Shown piece by piece: positions 28,031 through 38,837 of a stretch of DNA of 64,000 bases; the stretch's first letter is position 1; each line of letters opens with the position of its first letter. A program made the position numbers and the translations under genes. This DNA is from Vibrio sp. LaRot3 (lineage in GTDB: Bacteria; Pseudomonadota; Gammaproteobacteria; Enterobacterales; Vibrionaceae), in contig NZ_JAPPTI010000010.1 of NCBI RefSeq assembly GCF_027587025.1, forward strand, positions 62,001 to 126,000, read 5' to 3'. The notes below the pieces were generated by a model. That model searched no databases. It worked only from the letters and a program-made list of their open reading frames with translations, and had not been told where the DNA came from.

Positions 28031-28780
28031 ATGTGGGTTGGCGTAATTAGCCTATTTCCTGAAATGTTCCGTTCTGTTACTGATTTTGGGGTAACAGGTC
28101 AAGCGGTTAAAAAAGGTCTTTTATCTATTGAGACATGGAATCCTCGCGATTTCACTCATGATAAACATCGCACAGTTGATGACAGACCTTACGGTGGTGG
28201 CCCTGGCATGTTAATGATGGTTCAGCCTTTGCGCGATGCCATTCATACTGCAAAACAGGCTTCACCGGGTAAGACGAAAGTGATTTACCTATCGCCTCAA
28301 GGTCGTAAGCTCGACCAACAAGGGGTTGAAGAACTGGCAACAAATGAGAATTTACTTCTAATTTGTGGTCGTTATGAAGGGGTAGATGAGCGCATCATCC
28401 AATCTGAAGTTGACGAAGAATGGTCAATTGGAGATTTTGTGATGACGGGGGGAGAAATCCCAGCCATGACGCTGATTGACTCGGTCTCAAGGTTTATACC
28501 TGGAGTACTTGGAGACTTCGCGTCAGCAGAAGAAGACTCTTTTGCAAATGGCTTGTTAGATTGTCCTCACTATACGCGCCCTGAAGTGTTAGATGACAAA
28601 GAAGTACCAGCGGTATTGATGTCAGGTAACCATAAGGACATTCGTCACTGGCGACTCAAGCAGTCGTTAGGCCGAACTTGGCTAAGAAGACCAGAGCTCC
28701 TGGAAAACCTAGCTCTGACTGACGAACAGGAACAATTACTGGCCGAATTTATCAAAGAGCACCGCTCAGATAAAAAGTAA
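28031..28780 (+). CDS. trmD: tRNA (guanine-N1)-methyltransferase
   Basis: 249 residues. It methylates G37 in tRNAs reading CNN codons and so prevents +1 frameshifting. It is a SPOUT knot methyltransferase: [31 protein letters not shown] (knot and SAM site), then [15 protein letters not shown] and the C-terminal tRNA-binding helices. It lies 27 bases after rimM. Confidence 0.98.
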   Translation: MWVGVISLFPEMFRSVTDFGVTGQAVKKGLLSIETWNPRDFTHDKHRTVDDRPYGGGPGMLMMVQPLRDAIHTAKQASPGKTKVIYLSPQGRKLDQQGVEELATNENLLLICGRYEGVDERIIQSEVDEEWSIGDFVMTGGEIPAMTLIDSVSRFIPGVLGDFASAEEDSFANGLLDCPHYTRPEVLDDKEVPAVLMSGNHKDIRHWRLKQSLGRTWLRRPELLENLALTDEQEQLLAEFIKEHRSDKK

Positions 28781-28829
28781 GCAGTAACCTATTAAATTTA
28801 GTATCAGTTTATTCTAGGAATTTATTAAA

Positions 28830-29183
28830 ATGAGTAACATCATCAAGGCTCTTGAAGAAGAGCAACTAAAATCAGACCTACCTAAATTTGCACCAGGTGA
28901 CACTGTTGTAGTTCAAGTTAAGGTAAAAGAAGGTGAACGTGAGCGTCTACAGGCTTTTGAAGGCGTTGTAATCGCAATCCGTAACCGTGGTCTACACTCA
29001 GCTTTCACTGTACGTAAGATCTCTAACGGTGAAGGTGTTGAGCGTACGTTCCAAACACACTCTCCAATCGTTGATAGCATCGAAGTTAAACGCCGTGGTG
29101 CAGTACGTCGTGCCAAGTTGTACTACCTACGTGAGCGTTCTGGTAAGTCAGCTCGTATTAAAGAGAAACTTGCTAAGAAGTAA
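28830..29183 (+). CDS. rplS: 50S ribosomal protein L19
   Basis: 117 residues, starting [18 protein letters not shown] and ending with a basic tail. L19 is at the 30S-50S interface (bridge B8). [16 protein letters not shown] and [20 protein letters not shown] are typical. Last gene of the operon; strong terminator 27 bases later. Confidence 0.98.
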   Translation: MSNIIKALEEEQLKSDLPKFAPGDTVVVQVKVKEGERERLQAFEGVVIAIRNRGLHSAFTVRKISNGEGVERTFQTHSPIVDSIEVKRRGAVRRAKLYYLRERSGKSARIKEKLAKK

Positions 29184-29209
29184 TGCTATAACTAGCGTTC
29201 TCATAGTAA

Positions 29210-29242
29210 ATAACGGGGTCGAATTTTCGACCCCGTTTTTTT
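29210..29242 (+). terminator. Terminator of the rpsP operon
   Basis: AACGGGGTCGAA and TTCGACCCCGTT form a 12-bp stem almost without a loop (two bases between), followed by TTTTTT. Confidence 0.93.
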
Positions 29243-29297
29243 ATGTGGTATTTCTGATTTTTTGTTAACCCCACCTGAAAAATGGTGGATTAGATAA

Positions 29298-29331
29298 TAA
29301 AAAAGCCGATGTTTTCACATCAGCTTTTACA
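29298..29331 (-). terminator. Terminator downstream of yacG
   Basis: On the minus strand AAAAGCTGATGT pairs with ACATCGGCTTTT (one G.T position) with a 4-base loop, then TTTATT. It ends the minus-strand pil-coaE-zapD-yacG run. Confidence 0.87.
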
Positions 29332-29348
29332 ATTGATTTATTCACGAT

Positions 29349-29543
29349 TTAATATTGGTCTTCTGACCAACCATCTGAATCTGACATATCTGGTGCACCT
29401 GCGATGGTGTTTTCTTCATCTGCCCATTCACCAAAATCAATCATCTGACATTGCTTACTACAAAAAGGGCGATGAGGGCTTTGTTCGCCCCAAATAACTT
29501 GCGTGCCACATTGCGGGCAAGGAACTTTGGTTAACTGAGTCAT
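29349..29543 (-). CDS. yacG: DNA gyrase inhibitor YacG, zinc-binding
   Basis: 64 residues with a four-cysteine zinc finger: [10 protein letters not shown] and [15 protein letters not shown]. coli YacG binds GyrB and inhibits gyrase. The tail is acidic ([10 protein letters not shown]). It lies 52 bases after zapD, the coaE-zapD-yacG order seen in E. coli. Confidence 0.95.
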   Translation of the reverse strand: MTQLTKVPCPQCGTQVIWGEQSPHRPFCSKQCQMIDFGEWADEENTIAGAPDMSDSDGWSEDQY

Positions 29544-29595
29544 GAGAGTTACAACTTAAACTAAGAAGATTTTAATAATACTAATTATGGCTGAG

Positions 29596-30336
29596 TTAGC
29601 AGCACACTGCGAGCTCGAATTCAACGTCGCCCACATGCGCTTGACCTGAACTGAAATCAATAAACTTGATGGCGAAGCGATTCTTATGACCAGAGATCAT
29701 TGGGTACACGCCAAAATGCATAGGGATGTTGAGGCGCAGAATATTCGCTTCTTCAGCATCGCTTTGGTAAAAGCCTGCTTTGGCCAATTGAGATTGAAAA
29801 TGACCAGTTTCTCTAGTGAGCTTCAACCAAAGGTGCAGAGCATCAGAGAGCGATTGTAAAGACTCTGTCCAAGTACTGGCATCACGTTGCTTTACTTCGC
29901 TTGGCAGGTGCAGCCAGTGGTGCAGAGCTGGTAAGTCGAAACAACATGCGCCACCAGGTAGATTAAAGCGTTGGCGTATAGCACTTAAGAAACGATCTTC
30001 TTTTAGGCTTTGACCAAAACGCTCAGCCGCCATGAGTTGGCTATGGGCTTGGTCGACTTCTTGCAGAATCGACTGAAGCATGTCTTGATCTACGCCTTCG
30101 AAATTGAGCCAGTTTCGGTAGGTTAAACGTTGTTTCTCGATATCTTTGGCCAGTTCACTTTTTAGCTGAATTTGCTCAAAGATCTCTAGAAGATCGAATA
30201 AGGCGCGGAAAAAGCTCAAGTGCTGCAGGTCATCATTAAAACGAGCGGAAACATCGAGTTGATGTAATAGAGCCTCAACACGTAAATAAATACGAGTTTT
30301 TTCGTTTAGTGGATGTTCAAAATAGTGCGTGGTCAT
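29596..30336 (-). CDS. zapD: Cell division protein ZapD
   Basis: 246 residues, mostly helical. It crosslinks FtsZ filaments at the division ring. The family start [17 protein letters not shown] and the late [17 protein letters not shown] with the C-terminal beta segment are clear. It is downstream of coaE by 36 bases. Confidence 0.95.
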   Translation of the reverse strand: MTTHYFEHPLNEKTRIYLRVEALLHQLDVSARFNDDLQHLSFFRALFDLLEIFEQIQLKSELAKDIEKQRLTYRNWLNFEGVDQDMLQSILQEVDQAHSQLMAAERFGQSLKEDRFLSAIRQRFNLPGGACCFDLPALHHWLHLPSEVKQRDASTWTESLQSLSDALHLWLKLTRETGHFQSQLAKAGFYQSDAEEANILRLNIPMHFGVYPMISGHKNRFAIKFIDFSSGQAHVGDVEFELAVCC

Positions 30337-30372
30337 TGAGGTGTGCAGCCTTGAAAATATCTCGCTTTATTC

Positions 30373-30981
30373 TCACCGATTTGCCCTGCTCATGGCTAGG
30401 TACTTTTGATGTAAATCTGTGATTTGAGACAAAAGTTGTCCGTTTTGTGAGTGATTTTTAATCACATCGTCGGCAATTGCAAGACGCTCTTGCCTTGTCG
30501 CTTGAGATTTTAATATAGAACGAGCTTGTTGCTCAGAAACATCATCTCGTTTCATAGTCCGTTCTATTTGAATTTGCTCATCTACATCGACGACAAGAAC
30601 GCGGTTAGCCATTGTTTGCAATTGGTTTTCTACCATCAAAGGAATCACCAATAAGGCATAGTCAGATTTGACGCTAGCGAGTTGCTGTTGCATGTTTTGG
30701 CGAATCATCGGGTGAAGAAGTTGGTCCAGCCACTGTTTTTGACTAGGATCGGCAAAGATGATTTCTCTTAGCTTTGAGCGATTCAGTTCGCCATTGTCGA
30801 GTAAAATGCCATGACCAAATCGTTGAACGATTTGTGCTAAACCTTCACTGCTTTTAGCGACAACATCTCTAGCCACGATATCGGCATCAACAATCTCGAT
30901 TGAAAAATGTTGATTGAATAGGTTTGCAATGGTGGTTTTCCCACTTGCAATGCCTCCGGTCAGACCTACTACATATGCCAT
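30373..30981 (-). CDS. coaE: Dephospho-CoA kinase
   Basis: 202 residues. It phosphorylates the 3' hydroxyl of dephospho-CoA, last step of coenzyme A synthesis. The P-loop is GLTGGIASGKTT at residue 7-18; VVDVDEQIQIERTMKRD is the lid region. The start touches the pilD stop, so coaE is translationally linked to the pilus genes. Confidence 0.96.
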   Translation of the reverse strand: MAYVVGLTGGIASGKTTIANLFNQHFSIEIVDADIVARDVVAKSSEGLAQIVQRFGHGILLDNGELNRSKLREIIFADPSQKQWLDQLLHPMIRQNMQQQLASVKSDYALLVIPLMVENQLQTMANRVLVVDVDEQIQIERTMKRDDVSEQQARSILKSQATRQERLAIADDVIKNHSQNGQLLSQITDLHQKYLAMSRANR

Positions 30982-31850
30982 TAAGCCCCCAATACAAACT
31001 GATAATAACGGCTAAGAATTTGATCGCCCCACATCATCGCCACCCAACCTGCAATCGCAAGATAAGGACCAAACGGGAATGCTTTATCAATTCCTTTCTT
31101 CTGCAAGCGCAATTGAATGATGCCAAACACCAAACCCACTAAAGATGAAAGTAGGATGATCATAGGTAGATATTGCCAACCTAACCACGCGCCTAATGCC
31201 GCAAGCAGTTTGAAGTCACCGTAGCCCATACCTTCCTTTCCGGTGAGGAGCTTAAAGGCCCAGTAGACTGACCATAAACATAGATAGCCAGCCATCGCAC
31301 CAATCACGGAGTCTTGCAATGACACTGGGCTAATACCGAATAAAGCTAAACTAATACCAGCCCACACTAATGGCAGTGTCAGTTGATCTGGCAGTAGCAT
31401 GGTATCGAGGTCAATGAAGGTTGCTGCTATCAGAACAAAGGTAAAAAACAACAGCGCTACGGCAAAGTAGCTAAAGCTAAATTGCAGCGCAACCAGCAAG
31501 CACATTACACCCGTTAACAGCTCGACTAGGGGGTAGCGCACACTGATTTTGTTGCTGCATTTATGACACTTCCCGCCGAGTTTTAACCAGCTAATCACAG
31601 GGATATTGTCAATCGCACGAATTTGAGTTTCGCATTTAGGGCAGGTAGAGCGAGGCACACTTAGGTTATAAGTACCTGTTGGGTTATCTAATTTGGCTTC
31701 TGGAAAGCTCTCTGCACATTCTTTGCGCCATTCTCGCTCCATCATGATTGGAAGCCTATGAATGACGACGTTGAGAAAGCTTCCGACAATCAAACCAAAT
31801 ATTGTGGCGAACAAAGGAAACAGCCACGGGTAGTAGATAAATAATTCCAT
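30981..31850 (-). CDS. pilD: Prepilin peptidase / N-methyltransferase PilD
   Basis: 289 residues from the ATG at 31850 ([14 protein letters not shown]); the longer frame adds 11 residues without support. An inner-membrane A24 aspartyl protease that cuts type IV prepilins (and type II secretion pseudopilins) and methylates the new N-terminus. The cytoplasmic zinc tetracysteine is CPKC and CHKC (about residues 70-100). The catalytic aspartates are in [11 protein letters not shown] and [17 protein letters not shown]. In V. cholerae PilD also serves type II secretion, so loss would be pleiotropic. Confidence 0.96.
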   Translation of the reverse strand: MELFIYYPWLFPLFATIFGLIVGSFLNVVIHRLPIMMEREWRKECAESFPEAKLDNPTGTYNLSVPRSTCPKCETQIRAIDNIPVISWLKLGGKCHKCSNKISVRYPLVELLTGVMCLLVALQFSFSYFAVALLFFTFVLIAATFIDLDTMLLPDQLTLPLVWAGISLALFGISPVSLQDSVIGAMAGYLCLWSVYWAFKLLTGKEGMGYGDFKLLAALGAWLGWQYLPMIILLSSLVGLVFGIIQLRLQKKGIDKAFPFGPYLAIAGWVAMMWGDQILSRYYQFVLGA

Positions 31851-31905
31851 AGGGCACTCAAGATGGATGTCGCATCGGACCAAAGTGTGAAAATAGGCGG
31901 TTATC

Positions 31906-33135
31906 TTATCCTATAACGTTCATTAAATTAAATATTGGTAGGTAGATAGCAAAGACAAGGCTGCCCACAATCACACTTAAGAAAACGATAATCAGCGGCT
32001 CGATCACCTTACCTAAGTTGTCGACGCTATCGTCAATTTCAATTTCATAGATGGTCGCAATCTTGTTCAACATATCGTCCAACTTACCTGACTCTTCACC
32101 TATCATGACCATCTGCAATGTCATTTCCGGAAAGCTGTCGGCATGGCGCATGGCTAAATAGAGTGGCATGCCTGCTGCGGTATCGCGGTATACGTTGTCT
32201 AGCGCATTTTGGTAGTGTGTCTGGTTGGCGGTTTTGGCTGATGTTTTGATACAAGACAGAATGGGTATACCCGCACCAAAACTGGTCGCTAAAGTGCGGC
32301 TAAACTTGGCAATCGCCGCCTTAGATAAAATCTTCCCGACAATAGGGATGCGTAAACTAAATCGGCTGAAAAACAGTTCAGTGCGATACGAACGCTTGCG
32401 AATAAACTTAACTGCGATGATGCTGATTAAAATGACAGCGAAGGCTTCTAAGCCATAGCTACGCACAAAATGAGAGAAGTCCAAAACCTTCTGAGTGAAT
32501 ACGGGTAAGTCGGCGCCGAAGCTGCTGAACATGGATTCAAATTCAGGAATAACGAACGCGAGCATGATATAGCAGACCAAGATAGCGACAAGCACTACCA
32601 TGCAGGGGTAAATCATTGCTTTAATCACTTTGGATTTGAGGCGCTCTGATTTTTCTCTATATTGGGCGATTCGTTGAAATACTTGCGGTAAGTTACCTGC
32701 CGTTTCCCCCGTTGCTATGAGATCAATGTACAGAGAGTCAAAGAGTGGGCTGGCTGATTTCATCGCCGCAGACAACGGCATTCCGGACTCAATGTCTTTT
32801 GTTACATGAGTTAAAATCGATTTCATCTCAGCCTTGGTATGATTATCGCTCACAAGCTTTAGCGACTGTATAACAGAAATACCGGTTGAGAGCATGGTGG
32901 CCAGTTGCCGAGTGAGTATGGTGATGTCCTTACCATTGGCTCTTTCCATTATTCGGCGTGTCACCGAGAGTTTTTTAGGAATGAGCTTAGTGATTTTCAC
33001 TTTTTGCTGTTTTAGTTTATCGCGGACTTCTGACTCACTGATGGCTAAGATATAACCGGAGGCAGGGCGGCCTATGCTGTTGGTGCCTTTCCAACGATAG
33101 TTTTTAAGTTGCGGCGTGGGTTTCGCTTTCTTCAT
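31906..33135 (-). CDS. pilC: Type IV pilus platform protein PilC
   Basis: 409 residues, T2SF/GspF family. Two cytoplasmic helical repeats, [20 protein letters not shown] (residue about 70) and [19 protein letters not shown] (about 275), flank three membrane helices. It anchors the assembly ATPase at the inner membrane. Lies 15 bases after pilB. Confidence 0.96.
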   Translation of the reverse strand: MKKAKPTPQLKNYRWKGTNSIGRPASGYILAISESEVRDKLKQQKVKITKLIPKKLSVTRRIMERANGKDITILTRQLATMLSTGISVIQSLKLVSDNHTKAEMKSILTHVTKDIESGMPLSAAMKSASPLFDSLYIDLIATGETAGNLPQVFQRIAQYREKSERLKSKVIKAMIYPCMVVLVAILVCYIMLAFVIPEFESMFSSFGADLPVFTQKVLDFSHFVRSYGLEAFAVILISIIAVKFIRKRSYRTELFFSRFSLRIPIVGKILSKAAIAKFSRTLATSFGAGIPILSCIKTSAKTANQTHYQNALDNVYRDTAAGMPLYLAMRHADSFPEMTLQMVMIGEESGKLDDMLNKIATIYEIEIDDSVDNLGKVIEPLIIVFLSVIVGSLVFAIYLPIFNLMNVIG

Positions 33136-33150
33136 AGTTTGCTCCGGTTA

Positions 33151-34839
33151 CTACAAATAGAGCACGCGTTGCAGCTCTTGATAACTGGTCACGCCATCTT
33201 GTAGCAGCTGCAATCCGGATTGCTGAAGCGTTAGCATTCCTTGCTGTTGTGCAATTGCTTCGATTTCAGGTGCGCTTTCTTGGCGTAATATGGCTTTGGT
33301 GAGTTCGCTATTGATGGTCATCACTTCAAAAATGCCTAACCGTCCTGAGTATCCACCATTACAGTTTTCACACCCGTCATAGTTGGCTTGATAGATTGGA
33401 GTAGCCAAAGTCAGTTGGAATCGCTGCGCAATAGAGTCACTGCTTGGGTCGATTTGTTTGCAGTGGTTACACAAACGACGAGTAAGGCGTTGGGCGATGA
33501 TCAAGCTAAGGGATGAGGCAATATTAAAGGCTTGCACTCCCATATTCGATAGTCGTACTAATGTCTCTGCAGCAGAGTTTGTGTGTAATGTAGAGAGAAC
33601 TAAGTGACCTGTTTGCGAGGCTTTTATTGCGATTTCAGCGGTCTCCAAATCTCGAATCTCACCCACCATCACTACATCAGGGTCTTGGCGTAAAAAAGAA
33701 CGCAGTGCTACAGCAAAGTCGAATCCTATTTGAGGCTGAATTTGAACTTGGTTGATGCCCGGCAAGTTTATCTCAACAGGATCTTCTGCGGTGGCAATGT
33801 TTACCTGCGCGGTATTAAGAATCCGCAGGCCAGTATAGAGAGAAACGGTTTTTCCGCTGCCGGTCGGGCCGGTCATCAATATTAAGCCTTGTGGCTTTTT
33901 CAATGCGGATAGGTAGGCTTTTTTTTGAGTGTCACTGTAACCCAATTTATCAATATCGAGTTGAGCACTACTGCTATCAAGTAGCCTCAATACTACCTTT
34001 TCTCCCCATAGAGTCGGGAGCGTTGAGACACGCATGTCGATGGAGATGTCTTCGTTTAGCTTAAGTTTGGTTCGGCCATCTTGAGGTAAGCGCCTTTCGG
34101 AAATATCTAAGTTAGCGAGAATTTTTACTCGGGTGGATAAGCGTCTACCAAGTTGCTGCGCTGGCTGATGGCTTTCAATCAATATGCCATCGCAGCGAAA
34201 TCGAATTCGATAACTGTGTTCATAAGGTTCAAAGTGAATATCAGAGGCTTCTTTGCGAACCGCCTCAAGCAGCACTTGATGGATATAGCGACTGACAGGT
34301 GCGTCATCTTGGCTTAAATCTTCGATCACACCACGTTCTTCATCACTAATATCAACCAGTGATTCTAGCTCAGAGGTGTTGATGTCTCGACGTAGCTTAG
34401 AGTCAGTATTGATCTGTTTACCATACAGATTGCGAATCGCATTTTTGAGTTCTTTGTGATCAGCGATGACAAGTTCAACTTGAAGGCCGGTTGCAAATCG
34501 AAATTCATCTTCTGCTTCAGTTTGGGTAGGGTCGCTAACGGCCAATGTCAAAACTTGTGAACTCTGCTTAATCGGCAAGGATTGAAAGCGGGTAACAAGG
34601 TTTTTTAATCCTAGGGTTTCATTGAGTGGTTGATACTGTTCGCGCAGCAGCGCCGCATATTCAAGCGCGAATATTTCGCACACGGCTAAAGTAAGTTGTT
34701 TGGAATCGAGAATATTAAGATCGATCAATGCTTCTGGTACAGAAACACCAGAAGCATTGATTTTATCTTCAACGAGCTGAACGCTCTCAGCCGATAAGTA
34801 GTTATGCTGAGAGAGCGCTCTAGACAGTGCGGATGTCAT
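33151..34839 (-). CDS. pilB: Type IV pilus assembly ATPase PilB
   Basis: 562 residues. The N-terminal MshEN-type domain could bind cyclic di-GMP, but I cannot confirm the motif. The ATPase core has Walker A MTGPTGSGKTVS, the Asp box, Walker B VMVGEIRD, His box TGHLVLSTLHTN and the zinc tetracysteine CNHCKQ / CENCNGG near residue 480. It powers pilus extension. Two bases separate it from pilA. Confidence 0.96.
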   Translation of the reverse strand: MTSALSRALSQHNYLSAESVQLVEDKINASGVSVPEALIDLNILDSKQLTLAVCEIFALEYAALLREQYQPLNETLGLKNLVTRFQSLPIKQSSQVLTLAVSDPTQTEAEDEFRFATGLQVELVIADHKELKNAIRNLYGKQINTDSKLRRDINTSELESLVDISDEERGVIEDLSQDDAPVSRYIHQVLLEAVRKEASDIHFEPYEHSYRIRFRCDGILIESHQPAQQLGRRLSTRVKILANLDISERRLPQDGRTKLKLNEDISIDMRVSTLPTLWGEKVVLRLLDSSSAQLDIDKLGYSDTQKKAYLSALKKPQGLILMTGPTGSGKTVSLYTGLRILNTAQVNIATAEDPVEINLPGINQVQIQPQIGFDFAVALRSFLRQDPDVVMVGEIRDLETAEIAIKASQTGHLVLSTLHTNSAAETLVRLSNMGVQAFNIASSLSLIIAQRLTRRLCNHCKQIDPSSDSIAQRFQLTLATPIYQANYDGCENCNGGYSGRLGIFEVMTINSELTKAILRQESAPEIEAIAQQQGMLTLQQSGLQLLQDGVTSYQELQRVLYL

Positions 34840-34841
34840 GC

Positions 34842-35276
34842 TTAGTTAGGGCACCAGTCGTTACTTCCTGTGCCGGCACAAGATAGCGTCCATGTTAAGC
34901 CACTTGCACTAGAGGTGGCTAGTAAGTTGATTGTAGTGTTACTAGGTAAACTTCCTTTTGTTCCTGATATCTTGGCCCAAACGTTGTTTTTACCGCCACT
35001 AACTTTTGATTCTACGTAAAAACCATTAAATGTTTGAATAGCTGGTATACCACTTTTACTTGACTCGCAATCTATAGAAGTGTTAGAGGCCAGACAAATC
35101 GATGTTGCAGTTTTCATAGCCGCTGTCGCATTAAGCATATCTGCTGCATGTGCACGAAGGGTGTAGTTTTGGTATGCCGGTACGGCAAAGATGGAAAGAA
35201 TACCGATGATAGCCACTACGATCATTAACTCGATTAAGGTGAAACCTCGTTGACGTTTATTGGTTTGATGTTTCAT
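34842..35276 (-). CDS. pilA: Type IV major pilin PilA
   Basis: 144 residues from the ATG at 35276, preceded by GGAG at seven bases; an upstream in-frame TTG at 35288 is rejected. The prepilin leader [11 protein letters not shown] is cut before [19 protein letters not shown], the class IVa hydrophobic helix with Glu5. The C-terminal D-loop is between Cys in LSCAG and WCPN. In vibrios this chitin-regulated pilus binds and pulls in DNA for natural transformation. The C-terminal two-thirds are expected to vary between strains. Confidence 0.95.
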   Translation of the reverse strand: MKHQTNKRQRGFTLIELMIVVAIIGILSIFAVPAYQNYTLRAHAADMLNATAAMKTATSICLASNTSIDCESSKSGIPAIQTFNGFYVESKVSGGKNNVWAKISGTKGSLPSNTTINLLATSSASGLTWTLSCAGTGSNDWCPN

Positions 35277-35451
35277 ATTGTTCTCCAACCACTAGTAAGT
35301 TTGTTGGATCACAGAGTAGGGATTATCGAATCGCTCAAGAAGTTTGCTGAGCAGTTATTTCGAGGAGTTGATATTAGATAAATACTGCATCCACTGTTAG
35401 TTTCAATGGAAAGTAGAGTCACATCGCTAAATATGATGATCCACTAATACT

Positions 35452-35485
35452 GGAAAAAGCCGCATTAAAGTTTAATGCGACTTTG
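35452..35485 (-). terminator. mutS terminator
   Basis: On the minus strand AAAGTCGCATTAAA pairs with TTTAATGCGGCTTT (one G.T) with a 2-base centre, then TTCC. It lies 18 bases after the mutS stop. The rest of the 35289-35451 gap is the pilA promoter region; no certain hexamers. Confidence 0.8.
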
Positions 35486-35502
35486 GTTGGTTAGTTGATA
35501 TT

Positions 35503-38070
35503 TTATAAAATAGATTTAAGTCTATATAACTCTTCTAGTGCCTGTCGAGGACTAAGATTATCCGGGTCAATATTGGCCAGTGCCTCTTCAACTTCACTAG
35601 GCTCTGGAATTAAGCTCAACTGGTTTGCCACATCAACAGAGCTTGATGAGCGAGCTTCACCTTCAGTATTGTTGCTGAGTTGCTCTAGTTGATTGAGTTT
35701 TGCTCTCGCTTGCTTAATTACCGCTTTGGGTACGCCAGCTAATCCAGCAACAGCTAGGCCGTAGGATTTGCTTGCTGCGCCTTCTTGAACAGCGTGCATA
35801 AAGGCGATGCTATCGCCGTGCTCAACTGCATCTAGGTGAACGTTGGCTAAGTTAGGCAGTTGGTTTGGTAGCTCGGTCAACTCAAAGTAGTGGGTTGCGA
35901 ATAGCGTCATTGAACCTAATTGTTTGGCTAACCATTCCGCACTTGCCCATGCGAGCGATAGACCATCGTAAGTACTTGTACCGCGGCCGATCTCATCCAT
36001 GAGCACTAAACTGCGCTCAGTAGCGTTATGTAAAATGTTCGCAGTTTCAGTCATTTCAACCATGAACGTAGAACGGCCAGATGCTAGGTCATCAGATGCA
36101 CCAATACGGGTAAAGATACGGTCGATGGATCCAATATGCGCGGATTCCGCCGGCACATAAGAGCCAATGTGCGCAAGCAGTGCAATCAAAGCGGTTTGGC
36201 GCATGTAAGTAGATTTACCGCCCATATTTGGGCCCGTAATGATGAGCATCTTGCGCTGAGCATTTAAATCAATTGGGTTGGCAATAAATGGTTCATCCAT
36301 TACTTGCTCAACCACTGGGTGGCGCCCTGCTTGAATGGTGATACCTGGCTCTTGCGATAGCGTTGGGCGACAGTAATCTAAACTATCTGCTCGCTCTGCT
36401 AAATTTTGTAGAACATCGAGCTGAGAAACCGCTGAAGCAAGGTTTTGCATTTGCTCTAGGTAAGGCATCAATAGATCGAACAGTTCATCCCAAAGTTTTT
36501 TCTCAAGTGCCAAGGCTTTGGACTTAGAATTCAGTACCTTGTCTTCATGCTCTTTGAGCTCAGGGATAATGTAGCGCTCAGCATTCTTCAATGTCTGACG
36601 ACGAATGTAGTGAGGCGGTACAAGGTGACTTTGGCCACGACTCACTTGGATATAGAAGCCATGAACATTGTTGTAACCTACTTTAAGAGTATCAATGTCA
36701 TGACGCTCTCGCTCATCACGTTCGAGTTGTTCTAGGTATTCGGTTGCGCCATCAGCAAGCTTGCGCCATTCATCTAACTCTGCATCGTAACCCTCGGCAA
36801 TGACGCCCCCATCACGAATCACAACAGGCGGGTTCTCTTTGATGGAGCGCTCTAAAAGCTCTGATACGTAGTCAATTGGCGCTGCGTATTGAGTGAGCTT
36901 GCCTAAATATGGATGAGATAAAGGAGTAAGAACATTCGCCAATTCTGGCAGTTGCTGCATGGCATTGCGTAGACGAGCGAGATCACGAGGTCTAGCGGAA
37001 CGAAGCGCTAAGCGTGCCAAAATTCGCTCAATATCACCAATTTGCTTAAGCACAGGTTGTAGCTCAGTAAAGAGGGCGAGATCTTTAATATTGCCGATCG
37101 CATCTAAACGCTGATTAAGTGTATCGACACAGCGCATTGGTTGATGTAACCAGCGTTTTAGCATTCGACTACCCATAGGCGTTGCTGTTTGATCCAGCAC
37201 CTCTGCCAGAGTATTGTCATGACCGCCTGACAGGTTCTGGGTAATTTCCAAGTTGCGACGGGTTGCGGCATCTAAGATCACCGAATGATCTTGGCGATCG
37301 TAAGTTAACGAACGAATATGTGGCAGTGCTGTACGTTGAGTATCTTTTACATATTGAATCAGACAGCCAGCTGCGCATAGACCGAGTTCAGCATGTTCTA
37401 CCCCAAAGCCAACCAAATCACGTGTACCAAATTGCTGGTTCAATTGCTGCTTAGCGGTATCGAGTTCAAATTCCCAAATAGGTCGGCGACGATTGCCGTT
37501 GCGTGAAGCCATTAAATGAACCGGTTCAAAATCCTCGGCAAACAGTAATTCACGAGGAGAAGTGCGTTGCAGCTCTGCCGCCATCGCCTCCTCAGTTTCT
37601 GGTTCACACAGTTGGAATCGGCCCGAAGTAATATCAAGTGTGGCATAGCCGAACTTACCGCCTTGGTAGTAAATAGCGGCGATGAGGTTGTCGATGCGTT
37701 CAGATAGCAGCGCTTCATCGGTGACTGTTCCCGGCGTCACAATTCGCACAACTTTACGTTCTACAGGGCCTTTACTGGTCGCTGGATCACCAATTTGTTC
37801 ACAAATCGCAACTGACTCACCAAGCTGTACTAATTTTGCTAGGTAACCTTCTACTGCGTGGAATGGTACTCCAGCCATAGGGATTGGTTCGCCGGCAGAA
37901 GAGCCGCGTTTGGTCAATGAGATATCGAGTAACTGAGAAGCGCGCTTGGCATCGTCATAGAACAGCTCATAAAAATCGCCCATACGATAGAACAATAAAA
38001 TCTCAGGGTTTTCGGCCTTTAATTTTAAGTATTGTTGCATCATTGGAGTGTGTTTTTGTTCGGCTTTCAC
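35503..38070 (-). CDS. mutS: DNA mismatch repair protein MutS
   Basis: 855 residues, normal length. The mismatch-reading Phe-Tyr-Glu is in RMGDFYELF (residues 33-35). Connector, lever and clamp domains follow; the ATPase has Walker [13 protein letters not shown] near 620, Walker [15 protein letters not shown] and the helix-turn-helix end. MutS dimers bind mismatches and recruit MutL. Minus strand, convergent in direction with rpoS but separated from it by about 12 kb of other genes. Confidence 0.98.
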   Translation of the reverse strand: MKAEQKHTPMMQQYLKLKAENPEILLFYRMGDFYELFYDDAKRASQLLDISLTKRGSSAGEPIPMAGVPFHAVEGYLAKLVQLGESVAICEQIGDPATSKGPVERKVVRIVTPGTVTDEALLSERIDNLIAAIYYQGGKFGYATLDITSGRFQLCEPETEEAMAAELQRTSPRELLFAEDFEPVHLMASRNGNRRRPIWEFELDTAKQQLNQQFGTRDLVGFGVEHAELGLCAAGCLIQYVKDTQRTALPHIRSLTYDRQDHSVILDAATRRNLEITQNLSGGHDNTLAEVLDQTATPMGSRMLKRWLHQPMRCVDTLNQRLDAIGNIKDLALFTELQPVLKQIGDIERILARLALRSARPRDLARLRNAMQQLPELANVLTPLSHPYLGKLTQYAAPIDYVSELLERSIKENPPVVIRDGGVIAEGYDAELDEWRKLADGATEYLEQLERDERERHDIDTLKVGYNNVHGFYIQVSRGQSHLVPPHYIRRQTLKNAERYIIPELKEHEDKVLNSKSKALALEKKLWDELFDLLMPYLEQMQNLASAVSQLDVLQNLAERADSLDYCRPTLSQEPGITIQAGRHPVVEQVMDEPFIANPIDLNAQRKMLIITGPNMGGKSTYMRQTALIALLAHIGSYVPAESAHIGSIDRIFTRIGASDDLASGRSTFMVEMTETANILHNATERSLVLMDEIGRGTSTYDGLSLAWASAEWLAKQLGSMTLFATHYFELTELPNQLPNLANVHLDAVEHGDSIAFMHAVQEGAASKSYGLAVAGLAGVPKAVIKQARAKLNQLEQLSNNTEGEARSSSSVDVANQLSLIPEPSEVEEALANIDPDNLSPRQALEELYRLKSIL

Positions 38071-38155
38071 GGCTAACTTCTTTACGTTGGTGACAATTGC
38101 GGCTTAGGATACGTGAATCAGTTACCAGCGAAAAGAACCAATCAGGATTTTGAAC

Positions 38156-38647
38156 ATGGAATCACAACATTTGCTAAGTCAGCAGGTCGGGGAGTCGTTA
38201 CTTAGAAATAGACAAGTCTTAACTACCGCTGAGTCTTGCACTGGTGGTGGTGTTGCGACGGCAATGACCGACATCGCGGGCAGTTCCGCTTGGTTTGACC
38301 GTGCTTTTGTTACCTATAGCAACGAAGCCAAGATGGAAATGCTTGGGGTAAAATTTACTACGCTCGAAGAGCATGGTGCAGTCAGTGAAGCGACGGTAGT
38401 GGAGATGGTGAATGGCGCTTTGGAAAACTCTAATGCCACGATTGCAGCTTCAATCAGTGGTATTGCAGGGCCGGGTGGCGGTAGTGATGAAAAACCAGTG
38501 GGTACGGTTTGTTTTGCCTTTGCGGATAAAAGCGGTTGGTTACATGTTGCTACACAGCATTTTGATGGTGATCGAGCATCTGTGCGTCAACAGGCGGTTG
38601 CGTTTGTTTTAACCACAATCCACCAATATTTGAGCCAAAGATCATAG
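38156..38647 (+). CDS. pncC: Nicotinamide-nucleotide amidohydrolase (CinA C-terminal, PncC)
   Basis: 163 residues from the ATG at 38156, preceded by AGGAT; the frame starts two codons earlier at a TTG. Only the C-terminal CinA domain is present, as in E. coli YgaD. It deamidates NMN in the pyridine-nucleotide salvage cycle. TAESCTGGGVATAMTDIAG carries the catalytic Ser; SISGIAGPGGGSDEKPVGTV is the second active loop. Directly upstream of recA, as in many gammaproteobacteria. Confidence 0.94.
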   Translation: MESQHLLSQQVGESLLRNRQVLTTAESCTGGGVATAMTDIAGSSAWFDRAFVTYSNEAKMEMLGVKFTTLEEHGAVSEATVVEMVNGALENSNATIAASISGIAGPGGGSDEKPVGTVCFAFADKSGWLHVATQHFDGDRASVRQQAVAFVLTTIHQYLSQRS

Positions 38648-38723
38648 TTTGATGGTTCGAAATTTAAAAATGTACTGATATCCGTATTTTATCGAGCAAT
38701 CTTAAAAAAAATTCATACAGGTA

Positions 38724-38751
38724 TAGACACTGTATGAATCAACAGTATAAT
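38724..38751 (+). promoter_or_regulatory. recA promoter with LexA (SOS) box
   Basis: A LexA box CTGTATGAATCAACAG (38730-38745; CTGT-N8-ACAG) fills the 16-bp spacer between TAGACA (-35, 38724-38729) and a perfect TATAAT (-10, 38746-38751). LexA bound here would block RNA polymerase; RecA-driven LexA cleavage would relieve this. Confidence 0.88.
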
Positions 38752-38837
38752 GTCAGTCATTAAATGTTCAGTACCGACTGAACAGAATGAAACCGATTTT
38801 CTACTCACCTGATGAGATGGGTATCTTGGAGAAAGTA

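Noticed and set aside
38787..38837. 17-residue N-terminal extension of RecA
   Set aside because: The ATG at 38838 has a good GGAG site and the family-typical start.
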